A DNA stretch of 12,521 nt, from positions 1 through 12,521 of the forward strand of contig JACCZH010000455.1 in assembly GCA_013696045.1 (NCBI GenBank), in the 5' to 3' direction. This stretch comes from Chloroflexia bacterium (lineage in GTDB: Bacteria; Chloroflexota; Chloroflexia; Thermomicrobiales; CFX8). The notes below the pieces were generated by a model. The model had not been told where the DNA came from, searched no databases, and saw only the letters and a program-made list of their open reading frames with translations. Within the stretch, counting starts at the first letter, position 1; each line of letters begins with the position of its first letter. Below, in pieces: positions 6,802-12,521 of this stretch. The position numbers and the translations under genes are program-made.

Positions 6802-7428
6802 ATGACGATAAGCATGGGACCGCTCGCCGGCCGCATGGCGCGGCGCGCAATGCAGATCAGACCGAGCCAGGCTGGCGTCTTCGACGTCAAGGCCGACCAG
6901 TTTCTTCAAATCACCGACATGCTCGGCAAGCAGGTTGCGGTGATGATCGCCTATAACCTGCACGACATGGAGGAGTACTTCTCCCCGGCCACCACGCGCG
7001 CCATCAATCGCTCAATGATGCTGACAAAGGAGCATGGGCTCTATAGCAACCGCCGCAACAAGATGTTCTCCCTCATCGAGGATAGTGTCGGCCGCCACGA
7101 CCTGCTGATGCCGCCCTGCGACGAGCAGTCATATCGCGACGACTACGGGGCCGAGAAGCATTTCAATTGCATGGATAACTTCCGCAAGGCGCTCGCCAAC
7201 CGGGGTGTCACCCACGACCGCGTTCCGGACTCGGTTAACTGGTTTATGAACGTCGGCCTCAAAGCGCGTGGAGAGATTGAGGTGCGCGAGCCAATCTCCG
7301 AGCGCAACGACGCCGTCATCCTGCGCGCCCACATGGACAGCCTGGTGTCCATCTGCGCCAGCCCCAACGACCAGAATCCTTGCAACGGCTTCAAGCCGAC
7401 CGACATCCTGATTCGGGTGTACGTGTAG
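6802..7428 (+). CDS. DUF1989 / urea carboxylase-associated family protein
   Basis: 208 residues. The pattern FDVKADQFLQITDMLGKQVAV (27-47), LTKEHGLYSN (74-83), LIEDSVGRHDLL (91-102), then CDEQSYRDDYG (106-116), HFNCMDNF (120-127) and CASPNDQNPCNGFKPTDI (185-202) is that of DUF1989. His99, Cys106, His120, Cys123, Cys185 and Cys194 are conserved-type residues that could bind a metal or form an active site. Family members occur as pairs beside urea/guanidine carboxylase genes, where they have been described as subunits of carboxyguanidine deiminase. Here only one copy is present and no carboxylase or transporter is near, so that role cannot be assumed. The protein is soluble, with no signal peptide. 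The ribosome-binding site is weak (GGGAAG, 14 bases before the ATG); Met5 at 6814 is an alternative start. It is convergent with moaC. Confidence 0.88.
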   Translation: MTISMGPLAGRMARRAMQIRPSQAGVFDVKADQFLQITDMLGKQVAVMIAYNLHDMEEYFSPATTRAINRSMMLTKEHGLYSNRRNKMFSLIEDSVGRHDLLMPPCDEQSYRDDYGAEKHFNCMDNFRKALANRGVTHDRVPDSVNWFMNVGLKARGEIEVREPISERNDAVILRAHMDSLVSICASPNDQNPCNGFKPTDILIRVYV

Positions 7429-7459
7429 AACGATTGCGACAGCCACAGTCCATCCCTAC

Positions 7460-7504
7460 TGTCATTCCGACCGGGCACCCACTTGGTGCCCGGTCGGAAT
7501 GACA
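7460..7504. terminator. Palindromic element B: 20-bp perfect hairpin between convergent genes
   Basis: The arms 7460-7479 and 7485-7504 pair perfectly over 20 bp around a 5-nt loop (CACTT). The outer ends read TGTCATTCCGACC / GGTCGGAATGACA. It sits 31 bases after the DUF1989 stop and 5 bases before the end of moaC, an ideal place for a two-way transcription stop. No T tract follows on either strand. The edge sequence places it in the same family as elements A, C and D. Confidence 0.8.
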
Positions 7505-7509
7505 AGCAA

Positions 7510-7989
7510 TTACTGCTCCGCGTCCCAATTACCTGACTTACCACCGCTCTTGTGGGCGAGGTGGATAGCGTCGATGGTCATGCCCCGGTCGATGGCTTTG
7601 ACCATGTCGTAGATGGTGAGGGCCGCCACCGAGACGGCGGTCAGCGCCTCCATCTCGACACCGGTTTTGCCGTGCGTTTCGACACGTGCCTCGATCTCAA
7701 TAGAAGATCGGGCCTCGTCCGGCTCCAGACGGACATTGATCGCGGTCAGGCTTAGCGGGTGGCACATCGGCACCAGGTCACTCGTCTTTTTGGCGGCCAT
7801 GATGGCCGCCACCTGTGCAACTCCCAGGACATCGCCCTTCTTGGCAGTGCCTTCGATAATCGTCCGCAAGGTTGCAGCCTGCATCGTCACCCGTCCACGG
7901 GCGACGGCGACGCGATGCGTCTCAGCCTTGTCGCCGACATCCACCATCTGGGCCTTGCCGGACTCGTCGAAGTGGGTCAGGTCAGCGAT
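7510..7989 (-). CDS. moaC: Cyclic pyranopterin monophosphate synthase (MoaC), apparent ATC start
   Basis: MoaC converts the MoaA product (3',8-cyclo-7,8-dihydro-GTP) to cyclic pyranopterin monophosphate in molybdenum cofactor synthesis. The motifs are complete: KKGDVLGVA (50-58), KKTSDLVPMCHPL (67-79, Cys76-His77), GKTGVEMEALTAVS (107-120), IYDMVKA (126-132) and HKSGGKSG (146-153). The first ATG in frame is at 7947, but that would cut 14 residues, ADLTHFDESGKAQ, that belong to the MoaC family N-terminus. Between the upstream in-frame stop (8014-8016, the MMPL stop) and 7947 there is no ATG, GTG or TTG. ATC at 7989 lies exactly 7 bases after GGAG and gives 159 residues. From memory, this aligns with E. 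coli MoaC column by column from residue 1. Hence the start is called there. The gene follows the MMPL gene after 24 bp and is probably co-transcribed. No other mo- genes are in view. Confidence 0.92.
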   Translation of the reverse strand: MADLTHFDESGKAQMVDVGDKAETHRVAVARGRVTMQAATLRTIIEGTAKKGDVLGVAQVAAIMAAKKTSDLVPMCHPLSLTAINVRLEPDEARSSIEIEARVETHGKTGVEMEALTAVSVAALTIYDMVKAIDRGMTIDAIHLAHKSGGKSGNWDAEQ

Positions 7990-8000
7990 GTCGATTCTCC
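7987..8000 (-). promoter_or_regulatory. Ribosome-binding site and ATC start codon of moaC
   Basis: On the minus strand GGAG (7997-8000, within AAAGGGAGA) is followed by AATCGAC and then ATC (7987-7989). The spacing is optimal for initiation at this ATC and too long for any later codon before the in-frame ATG at 7947. A second ATC at 7993-7995 is too close to the GGAG. Confidence 0.6.
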
Positions 8001-8013
8001 CTTTCAGTTCAGA

Positions 8014-10188
8014 TCAGTCCGCCGCTGCCTGGGCCGCGTCGGTGCTGTGGGCGCTGGGCTCGATATGGAAGTCGGGCAGATAACGCTCCAGCCAATCGGG
8101 GCACCACCAGTTCCACTTACTTAACAGTTTCATCGTCGCCGGAGCAAGGACAAAGCGGATCAGCATCACATCAATGAAGACCGCGATGCCCAGCCCAAGC
8201 CCAAGCTGTTGGGTGGCGCGGCTATCACCCATCACCAGGAAGGTTGAGAAGACACGCGTCATTATCGCGGCAGCGGCCGCCAGGAAACGCGCGCTAGACG
8301 CCAATCCTGCCTCAAGCGCCCGGTCGTTGTCACCATGCTCAACGTAGTCCTCGCGTACCCGGCTAAGCAGGAAGACCTCGTAGTTAATCGAGATTCCAAA
8401 GAGCAGCGCAAAGAGCATAACTGGCACATACGGCTCGATAGGACCGGTGTCAATAGCGCCCACCCAGCGGCCAACGAATCCCCACTGAACGATGCCAACC
8501 ATGATCCCGAGCGCCGCGCCGCTGGATAATGCGCTCACGATCACCGCTTTGACCGGGACGACGATCGAGCGGAACACGGCCGCCAGGAGCAACGCGGTTC
8601 CCAGCACAGACACCAGAATATAGAGCAGCATGCGGTTGCTGAGGGTGGTCGTCACATCCATCAGCTCGGCCGGTGGACCACCGACAACGACACCGTCTGC
8701 CAGCTCACCCATCGTCTCGGGAACGACGTCGTTGCGTAACCGTTGCAGGGTGCGGCGGATCTCGTCCGACTGCGGCTCGTCGGCCGGCAGCACAGTAAAG
8801 ACAGCGCTCGCGGGGTCGCGGCCAAAGACGACGGGCGAGGTAACAGCCACACCCTCATCCGCCTCAATGGCATTTCTCAGGCTCTCGATCTGGCCGGAAT
8901 CGATTGGAGATTCACCCTCGATCGTGACAATAAGCGGCCCGGTAAACCCCTCGCCGAAGCCTTGATCGAGCACACTCTGAGGGTCGCTGGAGTGGACCGA
9001 AATCGGATTGTCACCACCGTGCGAAAAACCAAGGTTGATATTGAAGAGCGGCAGCATCGCGATAACCAGAACACTCACAATCAGCAACACGTAGCGCACT
9101 GGATGATCGAGAGCTCGGACGGCAATTTTATACGGAGTTGAATCAGTGCCTGAACCGGCAGGCTTATACAGCTTCGGTATCTTCCAGCGGTCGAGGCTAC
9201 CGGCACAGTAGCTGAGCACCGCCGGCAGGAAGGTCAGCGACGCCAGCACGCTAAACAGAATCACAATGATCCCGGCCACCCCGAGCGATGCGATAAATGG
9301 AGCGCCAACGATGAAGAGACCGGCGAGCGGGATTAGAGCGAGTGCCCCAGCAAAAATCACCGCGCGGCCGGAGCTATCGAGCGCGCTGACAATCGCCTCG
9401 TCATTCTCCATGCCAGCAGCCTGGTTTTGCCGTACCCGGTCAACGATATAGAGCGCATAGTCGATGCTGACGCCGATGCCGATCATGAGTGAGAAGGCTG
9501 GAACAAGCTGTGTTACGTCAATTACCGGAGTTGCAATGGCAACCACCAGAAAGCCGGCTGCCAGGGCAGCAAGCGAAGCCATTAATGGCACCACACTCGC
9601 CATCACCGAGCCGAACGCCACCAACAGGATCACCAGCGTTAAGGCAAACCCGGCCAGCGCCGCGTTGTCTGGCGTCTGCACATCGAACGCCTCGATCACC
9701 GAGCCACTGATCGAGGCGTTCAGATCTTCGCCGGACACGGCCTCAGCCAGGTCAAGCAACCGGTCAATGTTGGTTGGGTCGATGTCAGCCGCAGATACGT
9801 CAAACTGCACCACACTATAGGCAATCGTGCCGTCTTCCGATATCTGGCCAGGGTTATCGAAAGGCGAGACCACCCCGATCACATCGGGAATTTGCGCGGC
9901 GCTGTTTGAGAGCATCGCTACCCGGGGCAGAATCTCCGGGGCCGTAACGCCGTCTGGCGCTTGAACAATGATGAAGGCGTTGTCGCCAGTCTGCTCGTTC
10001 AAGCTCCAGCGCGCGGCATCAGTGGACGAATCAAACCCCGGAACCCAGACAAAGCTGAAGATCCTGGCGCCCATGAAAATCGCGACCACCGCAAGAACAA
10101 GGCAGCCAATCCCCCAGGTGGAGAGCACCGCACGACGATGGCGCATCATCCGTTCGGTGAAGCGCGCGATTCTACTCTGTTCTGGCAT
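8014..10188 (-). CDS. MMPL-family RND transporter
   Basis: 724 residues from ATG 10188. Two homologous halves each have a first membrane helix, an extracytoplasmic domain and five clustered helices. The first helix is at about 20-42. The first porter domain spans about 50-175 and is followed by helices at about 178-325, with the proton-relay-type motif GIGVSIDYALYIVDR (237-251, Asp243-Tyr244). The second half starts with a helix at about 365-383. Its domain spans about 385-515, and its helices run from about 520 to 690, with GISINYEVFLLSRVRE (598-613). In that second motif the usual Asp is Asn602, next to Tyr603. MMPL proteins export lipids or hydrophobic molecules using the proton gradient; the substrate here is unknown. 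It lies between the PAP2 gene (204 bp upstream, with a palindrome between) and moaC (24 bp downstream). No clear ribosome-binding site precedes the ATG; Met14 is an alternative. Confidence 0.93.
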   Translation of the reverse strand: MPEQSRIARFTERMMRHRRAVLSTWGIGCLVLAVVAIFMGARIFSFVWVPGFDSSTDAARWSLNEQTGDNAFIIVQAPDGVTAPEILPRVAMLSNSAAQIPDVIGVVSPFDNPGQISEDGTIAYSVVQFDVSAADIDPTNIDRLLDLAEAVSGEDLNASISGSVIEAFDVQTPDNAALAGFALTLVILLVAFGSVMASVVPLMASLAALAAGFLVVAIATPVIDVTQLVPAFSLMIGIGVSIDYALYIVDRVRQNQAAGMENDEAIVSALDSSGRAVIFAGALALIPLAGLFIVGAPFIASLGVAGIIVILFSVLASLTFLPAVLSYCAGSLDRWKIPKLYKPAGSGTDSTPYKIAVRALDHPVRYVLLIVSVLVIAMLPLFNINLGFSHGGDNPISVHSSDPQSVLDQGFGEGFTGPLIVTIEGESPIDSGQIESLRNAIEADEGVAVTSPVVFGRDPASAVFTVLPADEPQSDEIRRTLQRLRNDVVPETMGELADGVVVGGPPAELMDVTTTLSNRMLLYILVSVLGTALLLAAVFRSIVVPVKAVIVSALSSGAALGIMVGIVQWGFVGRWVGAIDTGPIEPYVPVMLFALLFGISINYEVFLLSRVREDYVEHGDNDRALEAGLASSARFLAAAAAIMTRVFSTFLVMGDSRATQQLGLGLGIAVFIDVMLIRFVLAPATMKLLSKWNWWCPDWLERYLPDFHIEPSAHSTDAAQAAAD

Positions 10189-10238
10189 TGATGAATCAGG
10201 CTCGCGCTCAGCCAGGGTATCGACCTTCCGCGGTTAAT

Positions 10239-10317
10239 AGTCATCCTGACGAAGGAAGGATCTCTGATCACACCGCACACGAGTCAAAACAGAGATCCTT
10301 CCTTCCTCAGGATAACT
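10239..10317. repeat. Palindromic element C (AGTCATCCTGAC ends)
   Basis: Arms 10239-10266 and 10290-10317 are 28 bp long with 2 mismatches and enclose a 23-nt loop. The inner arm contains a direct doubling of GAAGGAAGGA. It lies between the PAP2 and MMPL genes, both on the minus strand. A run of six A (10319-10324) flanks it on the wrong side to act as a terminator U tract for that strand. The edge matches elements A, B and D. Confidence 0.78.
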
Positions 10318-10392
10318 GAAAAAAGCCTCTGTTCCGCGTCAAACATCGAGGGAGCCGGGTCAGGCCGGTCGAGTCCGGTCCCTGCTGGGACG

Positions 10393-11061
10393 TTACGCCG
10401 TCACCGGCTGTTGTGGCATGAAGCGTGGCGCAAACCTCCGGTAACAGACGATCAACAGCAGGACAAACCACGCGCCCCACAGGAAGCCCCCGAGCACGTC
10501 GGACGGCCAGTGCGCGCCGGTGTATACCCGGCTAAAACCGACCGCGAACATCTGTGCCACCGCCAGAACCTGAACCAGAATTCGAAGCTGTCGATGCCGG
10601 ATGAGCTGAAACGACAGGTAAACGATGATCCCGCAAAAAACGACGGTTCCCATTGTGTGCCCGCTCGGGAACGAGAGCCCGCTGGCCTGCTCTGTTACCT
10701 GTACCAACCCGTCTTCCGGACGTGGCCGGCCGATGATGAGCTTGAGCGCCGCGTTGGTTGCCTGGCCAAGGATCGTGGCCGCCAGGAGGACCATCTGAGC
10801 ATAGCGCCCAACGATACCGAGGATCAACGACAGCACAGCGGTAATGGCGATCAGGACCGGCGCGTCGAATGTGCTGTTGAAGAATGTGACAAGCGCACCG
10901 GCGCCGGTTGCTTCCACGGCCTGAATCTCACGCGAGATTAGCGTGTCGCCCGGCATAGTTCCACCGTGGGCGGCGGCGAAAGTCAAGAACACGGTGATTG
11001 CGAAACCAAGCGTCAGCACAAGGTGAAGCGCCGAGATGCGATAGAGATAGATCTTCATCAT
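10393..11061 (-). CDS. PAP2-superfamily membrane phosphatase
   Basis: Members of this superfamily remove phosphate from lipid phosphates such as phosphatidic acid or undecaprenyl pyrophosphate, with the active site facing outside. I chose ATG 11061 (222 residues, MMKIYLYRISALHL...), with AAGG 6 bases upstream. An ATG at 11109 would add 16 polar residues, without a better site. All three phosphatase motifs are intact: KLIIGRPRP (107-115), SFPSGHT (130-136, His135) and SRVYTGAHWPSDVLGG (177-192, with Arg178, His184 and Asp188). About six hydrophobic segments fit the standard six-helix fold. The substrate is not evident; an undecaprenyl-pyrophosphate or phosphatidate phosphatase is the usual expectation. 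It is divergent from a second PAP2 gene at 11651 and is the first of three minus-strand genes (PAP2, MMPL, moaC). Confidence 0.93.
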   Translation of the reverse strand: MMKIYLYRISALHLVLTLGFAITVFLTFAAAHGGTMPGDTLISREIQAVEATGAGALVTFFNSTFDAPVLIAITAVLSLILGIVGRYAQMVLLAATILGQATNAALKLIIGRPRPEDGLVQVTEQASGLSFPSGHTMGTVVFCGIIVYLSFQLIRHRQLRILVQVLAVAQMFAVGFSRVYTGAHWPSDVLGGFLWGAWFVLLLIVCYRRFAPRFMPQQPVTA

Positions 11062-11135
11062 TGTCAGCCTTGTCACATATATTCCAGAGTGATTACCGTC
11101 ACTCCCCATTCGCGGAGAGTAACAGCGTTTTGATG

Positions 11136-11185
11136 GTCATCCTTCGTTCGTCAGAGCCTGCCCTGAACGCAGTCGAAGGGATGAC
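11136..11185. repeat. Palindromic element D (GTCATCCTTCG ends)
   Basis: GTCATCCTTCG (11136-11146) pairs with CGAAGGGATGAC (11174-11185) with one bulged base. A second stem, CGTTC (11145-11149) / GAACG (11165-11169), lies inside. Translated, it gives the 'LRLRSGQAL' and 'PALNAVEGMT' strings familiar as spurious peptides in Chloroflexota annotations, which marks it as a dispersed repeat rather than coding DNA. Confidence 0.7.
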
Positions 11186-11190
11186 TGGCA

Positions 11191-11650
11191 GACCGCCATT
11201 CTCCTTCTCAGACTCCTCATAATACACGATTTCCTCCGTCGAAAGGCGGAGAAGCTCTCTCCGTCAACAGACTGAACTCGCCAAGTCGAAAGGTCCCGGC
11301 CAGGCTCACGCCGTTCGCACGATGTGGAGCGTTGCAACGCGATCTACAGTACGTGAGTCTCGAAGAAGGGATTGGACGAGGCGCGAAGTGGACAGCGACA
11401 GCAATGTCGTTCGCGCCCGGTCCACGGGGGATACGCAAGCGGGCGGCGCTCGCGGGAGGTCTGGCTGCTTCTACCGGCAACGATGCTGGTAACCGCAACA
11501 AGGTGGCCACACATTTTTCGAACGCAACGTGAGTCAAGGCGGCTGGGTACGCAGCTGCCCGCGCTCCGGGAAACCGCCCACCGGTATACGCACAGCGCCG
11601 GATGCGACATTGACGTCGCCCGAGTGCGCCGACCATTGGGGGAGTTCACC
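11191..11650 (+). other. Non-coding leader/intergenic region upstream of the second PAP2 gene
   Basis: About 460 bases without a credible gene. Features seen: GTCGAAAGG occurs twice (11238-11246 and 11285-11293). CGGAG (11247-11251) can pair either with CTCCG at 11234-11238 or with CTCCG at 11259-11263, giving two mutually exclusive small hairpins. A perfect 12-bp palindrome GCGTTGCAACGC lies at 11329-11340. TTGACG at 11609-11614 resembles a -35, but no good -10 follows. I compared this stretch by eye with the common riboswitch cores (c-di-AMP, c-di-GMP, glycine, TPP, cobalamin, guanidine) and could not match any. Confidence 0.4.
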
Positions 11651-12521
11651 ATGGTTTCCACCATGTTCGCCGGTTCAAGGACCGGTATCAGGACCAACGA
11701 GCGCGTTGAGCGCGCTCGCCACATTTCGTTCAAGACTCCGGCACTGCTGTTGGCGATGCTGACCGGGGTGCTGTTGGCCGACGCGATGATCGAGCCTTTC
11801 GCGCCGTTCGATCTCTGGGGCATCAAGCTGATCCAGAGCATCGACCTGCCATACCTGGTCACGGTTATCCGGCCGTTTGATGCCATGACCAGCAGCATTG
11901 GCGCGATTGCGACCTGGACTCTGTTGATGGCAGCGTTCGTGGTCGCTCGCAAGTGGCTGCCCGCGCTCGCTATGCTGGCGCTGCCGATTGGCGGTCTGAT
12001 CAACAATTTCGTGAGTGAAGTGCTGGTTGGGCGCACCCGGCCACACGGTTACGAAGAGATCACCCGCACCGTGACGAACATCGAAGCCGCGTCGTTCCCA
12101 AGCGGGCACGTTATGGGTGCGGTTCTGCTCTACGGCCTGATCTTCTTTCTGGCCCGCGAGGTGAACAACCGCTGGATTGCGCTGGCGATGCGCTCGTTCT
12201 CGGCCATGATGATCGTGGTCGTAGGATTCGCCCGCATCTGGTACGGCGCGCACTGGCCGTCGGACGTTCTGGGAGCCTACGCGCTTGGGGGGTTGCTGCT
12301 GGTTGCCATCCTGGCTGCCTATCAGAAGGTGCAGAGCGCGGTTGGTGATATCCCGTTTATCCGGGCTGCCTTCGTGCGGCATGACGAGAGACGACCGCAC
12401 GCACATGCACTGACGAGCCTGGTGATCTTCAATGGCAACACCGTCTCGAAGGTCTACGCACCCGGTTTCGTGCCAAGGGCACTCTACTGGCTGGCGTATC
12501 AGGCGGAGTTCCCGTACATCC
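11651..12521 (+). CDS. PAP2-superfamily phosphatase with C-terminal extension, partial (runs off right edge)
   Basis: 290 residues visible from ATG 11651, which has a strong ribosome-binding site (GGGGGAG, 7 bases upstream). Residues about 30-230 are a multi-helix PAP2 domain: VSEVLVGRTRP (121-131), SFPSGHV (148-154, His153) and ARIWYGAHWPSDVLGA (194-209, with Arg195, His201 and Asp205). Motif 1 (KxxxxxxRP) has Glu123 in place of the Lys, and motif 3 begins Ala-Arg, not Ser-Arg. The catalytic His and Asp and both nearby Arg remain, so activity is possible but uncertain. After the last helix comes a basic linker (FVRHDERRPHAHA, 241-253) and then a soluble stretch, TSLVIFNGNTVSKVYAPGF (255-273), followed by RALYWLAYQAEFPYI. 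The layout (beta strand, short turn, strand ending in Lys-Val-Tyr) faintly recalls the N-lobe of phosphotransferase folds, but I do not recognise the domain. It is divergent from the other PAP2 gene. Confidence 0.85.
   Translation, partial: MVSTMFAGSRTGIRTNERVERARHISFKTPALLLAMLTGVLLADAMIEPFAPFDLWGIKLIQSIDLPYLVTVIRPFDAMTSSIGAIATWTLLMAAFVVARKWLPALAMLALPIGGLINNFVSEVLVGRTRPHGYEEITRTVTNIEAASFPSGHVMGAVLLYGLIFFLAREVNNRWIALAMRSFSAMMIVVVGFARIWYGAHWPSDVLGAYALGGLLLVAILAAYQKVQSAVGDIPFIRAAFVRHDERRPHAHALTSLVIFNGNTVSKVYAPGFVPRALYWLAYQAEFPYI

Noticed and set aside
7759..8124. 121-residue plus-strand frame over moaC and the MMPL end
   Set aside because: It is antisense to MoaC, whose family motifs are unambiguous.
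10411..10941. 176-residue plus-strand frame
   Set aside because: It is antisense to the intact PAP2 gene and has a charged, low-information composition.
11137..11337. 66-residue minus-strand frame containing an LRLRSGQAL string
   Set aside because: This is the familiar spurious translation of a dispersed palindromic repeat, not a protein.
11231..11340. Possible c-di-AMP, c-di-GMP-I or glycine riboswitch
   Set aside because: Short resemblances (CCGTCAAC, GTCGAAAGG, CTCTC) are present, but the conserved cores of these classes are missing or out of order on both strands.
11675..12406. 243-residue open frame on the minus strand, and another at 11344-12036
   Set aside because: Both are antisense to the PAP2 fusion gene, which has clear motifs and a strong ribosome-binding site. 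Their translations are rich in Arg/Gln/Ser with no domain.
1..12521. CRISPR array, insertion sequence, prophage or toxin-antitoxin module
   Set aside because: No regularly spaced direct repeats, transposase, integrase, phage structural gene or small toxin-like pair was found. The repeats present are single palindromes between genes.

Overview
The window looks like chromosomal DNA from a GC-rich bacterium. The best guess is a Chloroflexota member of the Thermomicrobia/Sphaerobacter type. That guess rests on the overall character of the proteins, on frequent GTC/GTG-type codons and GTG starts, and on dispersed palindromes that give spurious 'LRSGQAL'-like translations. It is an inference, not a demonstrated placement. 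There is no phage, transposase, CRISPR array or plasmid gene. Most genes are housekeeping or envelope genes.

Layout, left to right. (1) Minus strand, 1-3371: a lipoprotein with an M1-type zinc peptidase domain is followed after 35 bp by a multidomain PP2C-GAF-PAS signalling protein that runs off the left edge. (2) tRNA-Cys(GCA) lies at 3450-3523 on the minus strand, with a hairpin after it. (3) Plus strand, 3745-4266: a DinB/DfsB-like four-helix protein, convergent with lgt (4325-5152, minus). A nested palindrome covers the end of lgt. (4) fabF (5288-6580, plus) diverges from lgt. (5) A lone DUF1989 gene (6802-7428, plus) sits between two palindromic elements and converges on moaC. (6) Minus strand, 11061 down to 7510: PAP2 phosphatase, MMPL transporter and moaC in one direction. 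moaC appears to start at a non-canonical ATC codon 24 bp after the MMPL stop. (7) Plus strand from 11651 to the right edge: a second PAP2 protein carrying an extra C-terminal domain, divergent from the first PAP2 gene across about 590 bp.

Functional links. Lgt is the enzyme that would lipidate the peptidase lipoprotein. Lgt, FabF, the two PAP2 proteins and the MMPL transporter all touch lipid or envelope metabolism, but nothing shows that they form one pathway. moaC (molybdenum cofactor) and the DUF1989 gene are alone, without their usual pathway partners in view.

The most noteworthy points are the ATC start of moaC, the N-terminal PP2C domain fused to sensor domains and lacking one metal-ligand Asp, the PAP2 fusion with a changed first motif, the Asp-to-Asn change in the second MMPL half, and four intergenic palindromes sharing a GTCAT...ATGAC edge. 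I did not find a clearly new multi-gene system.
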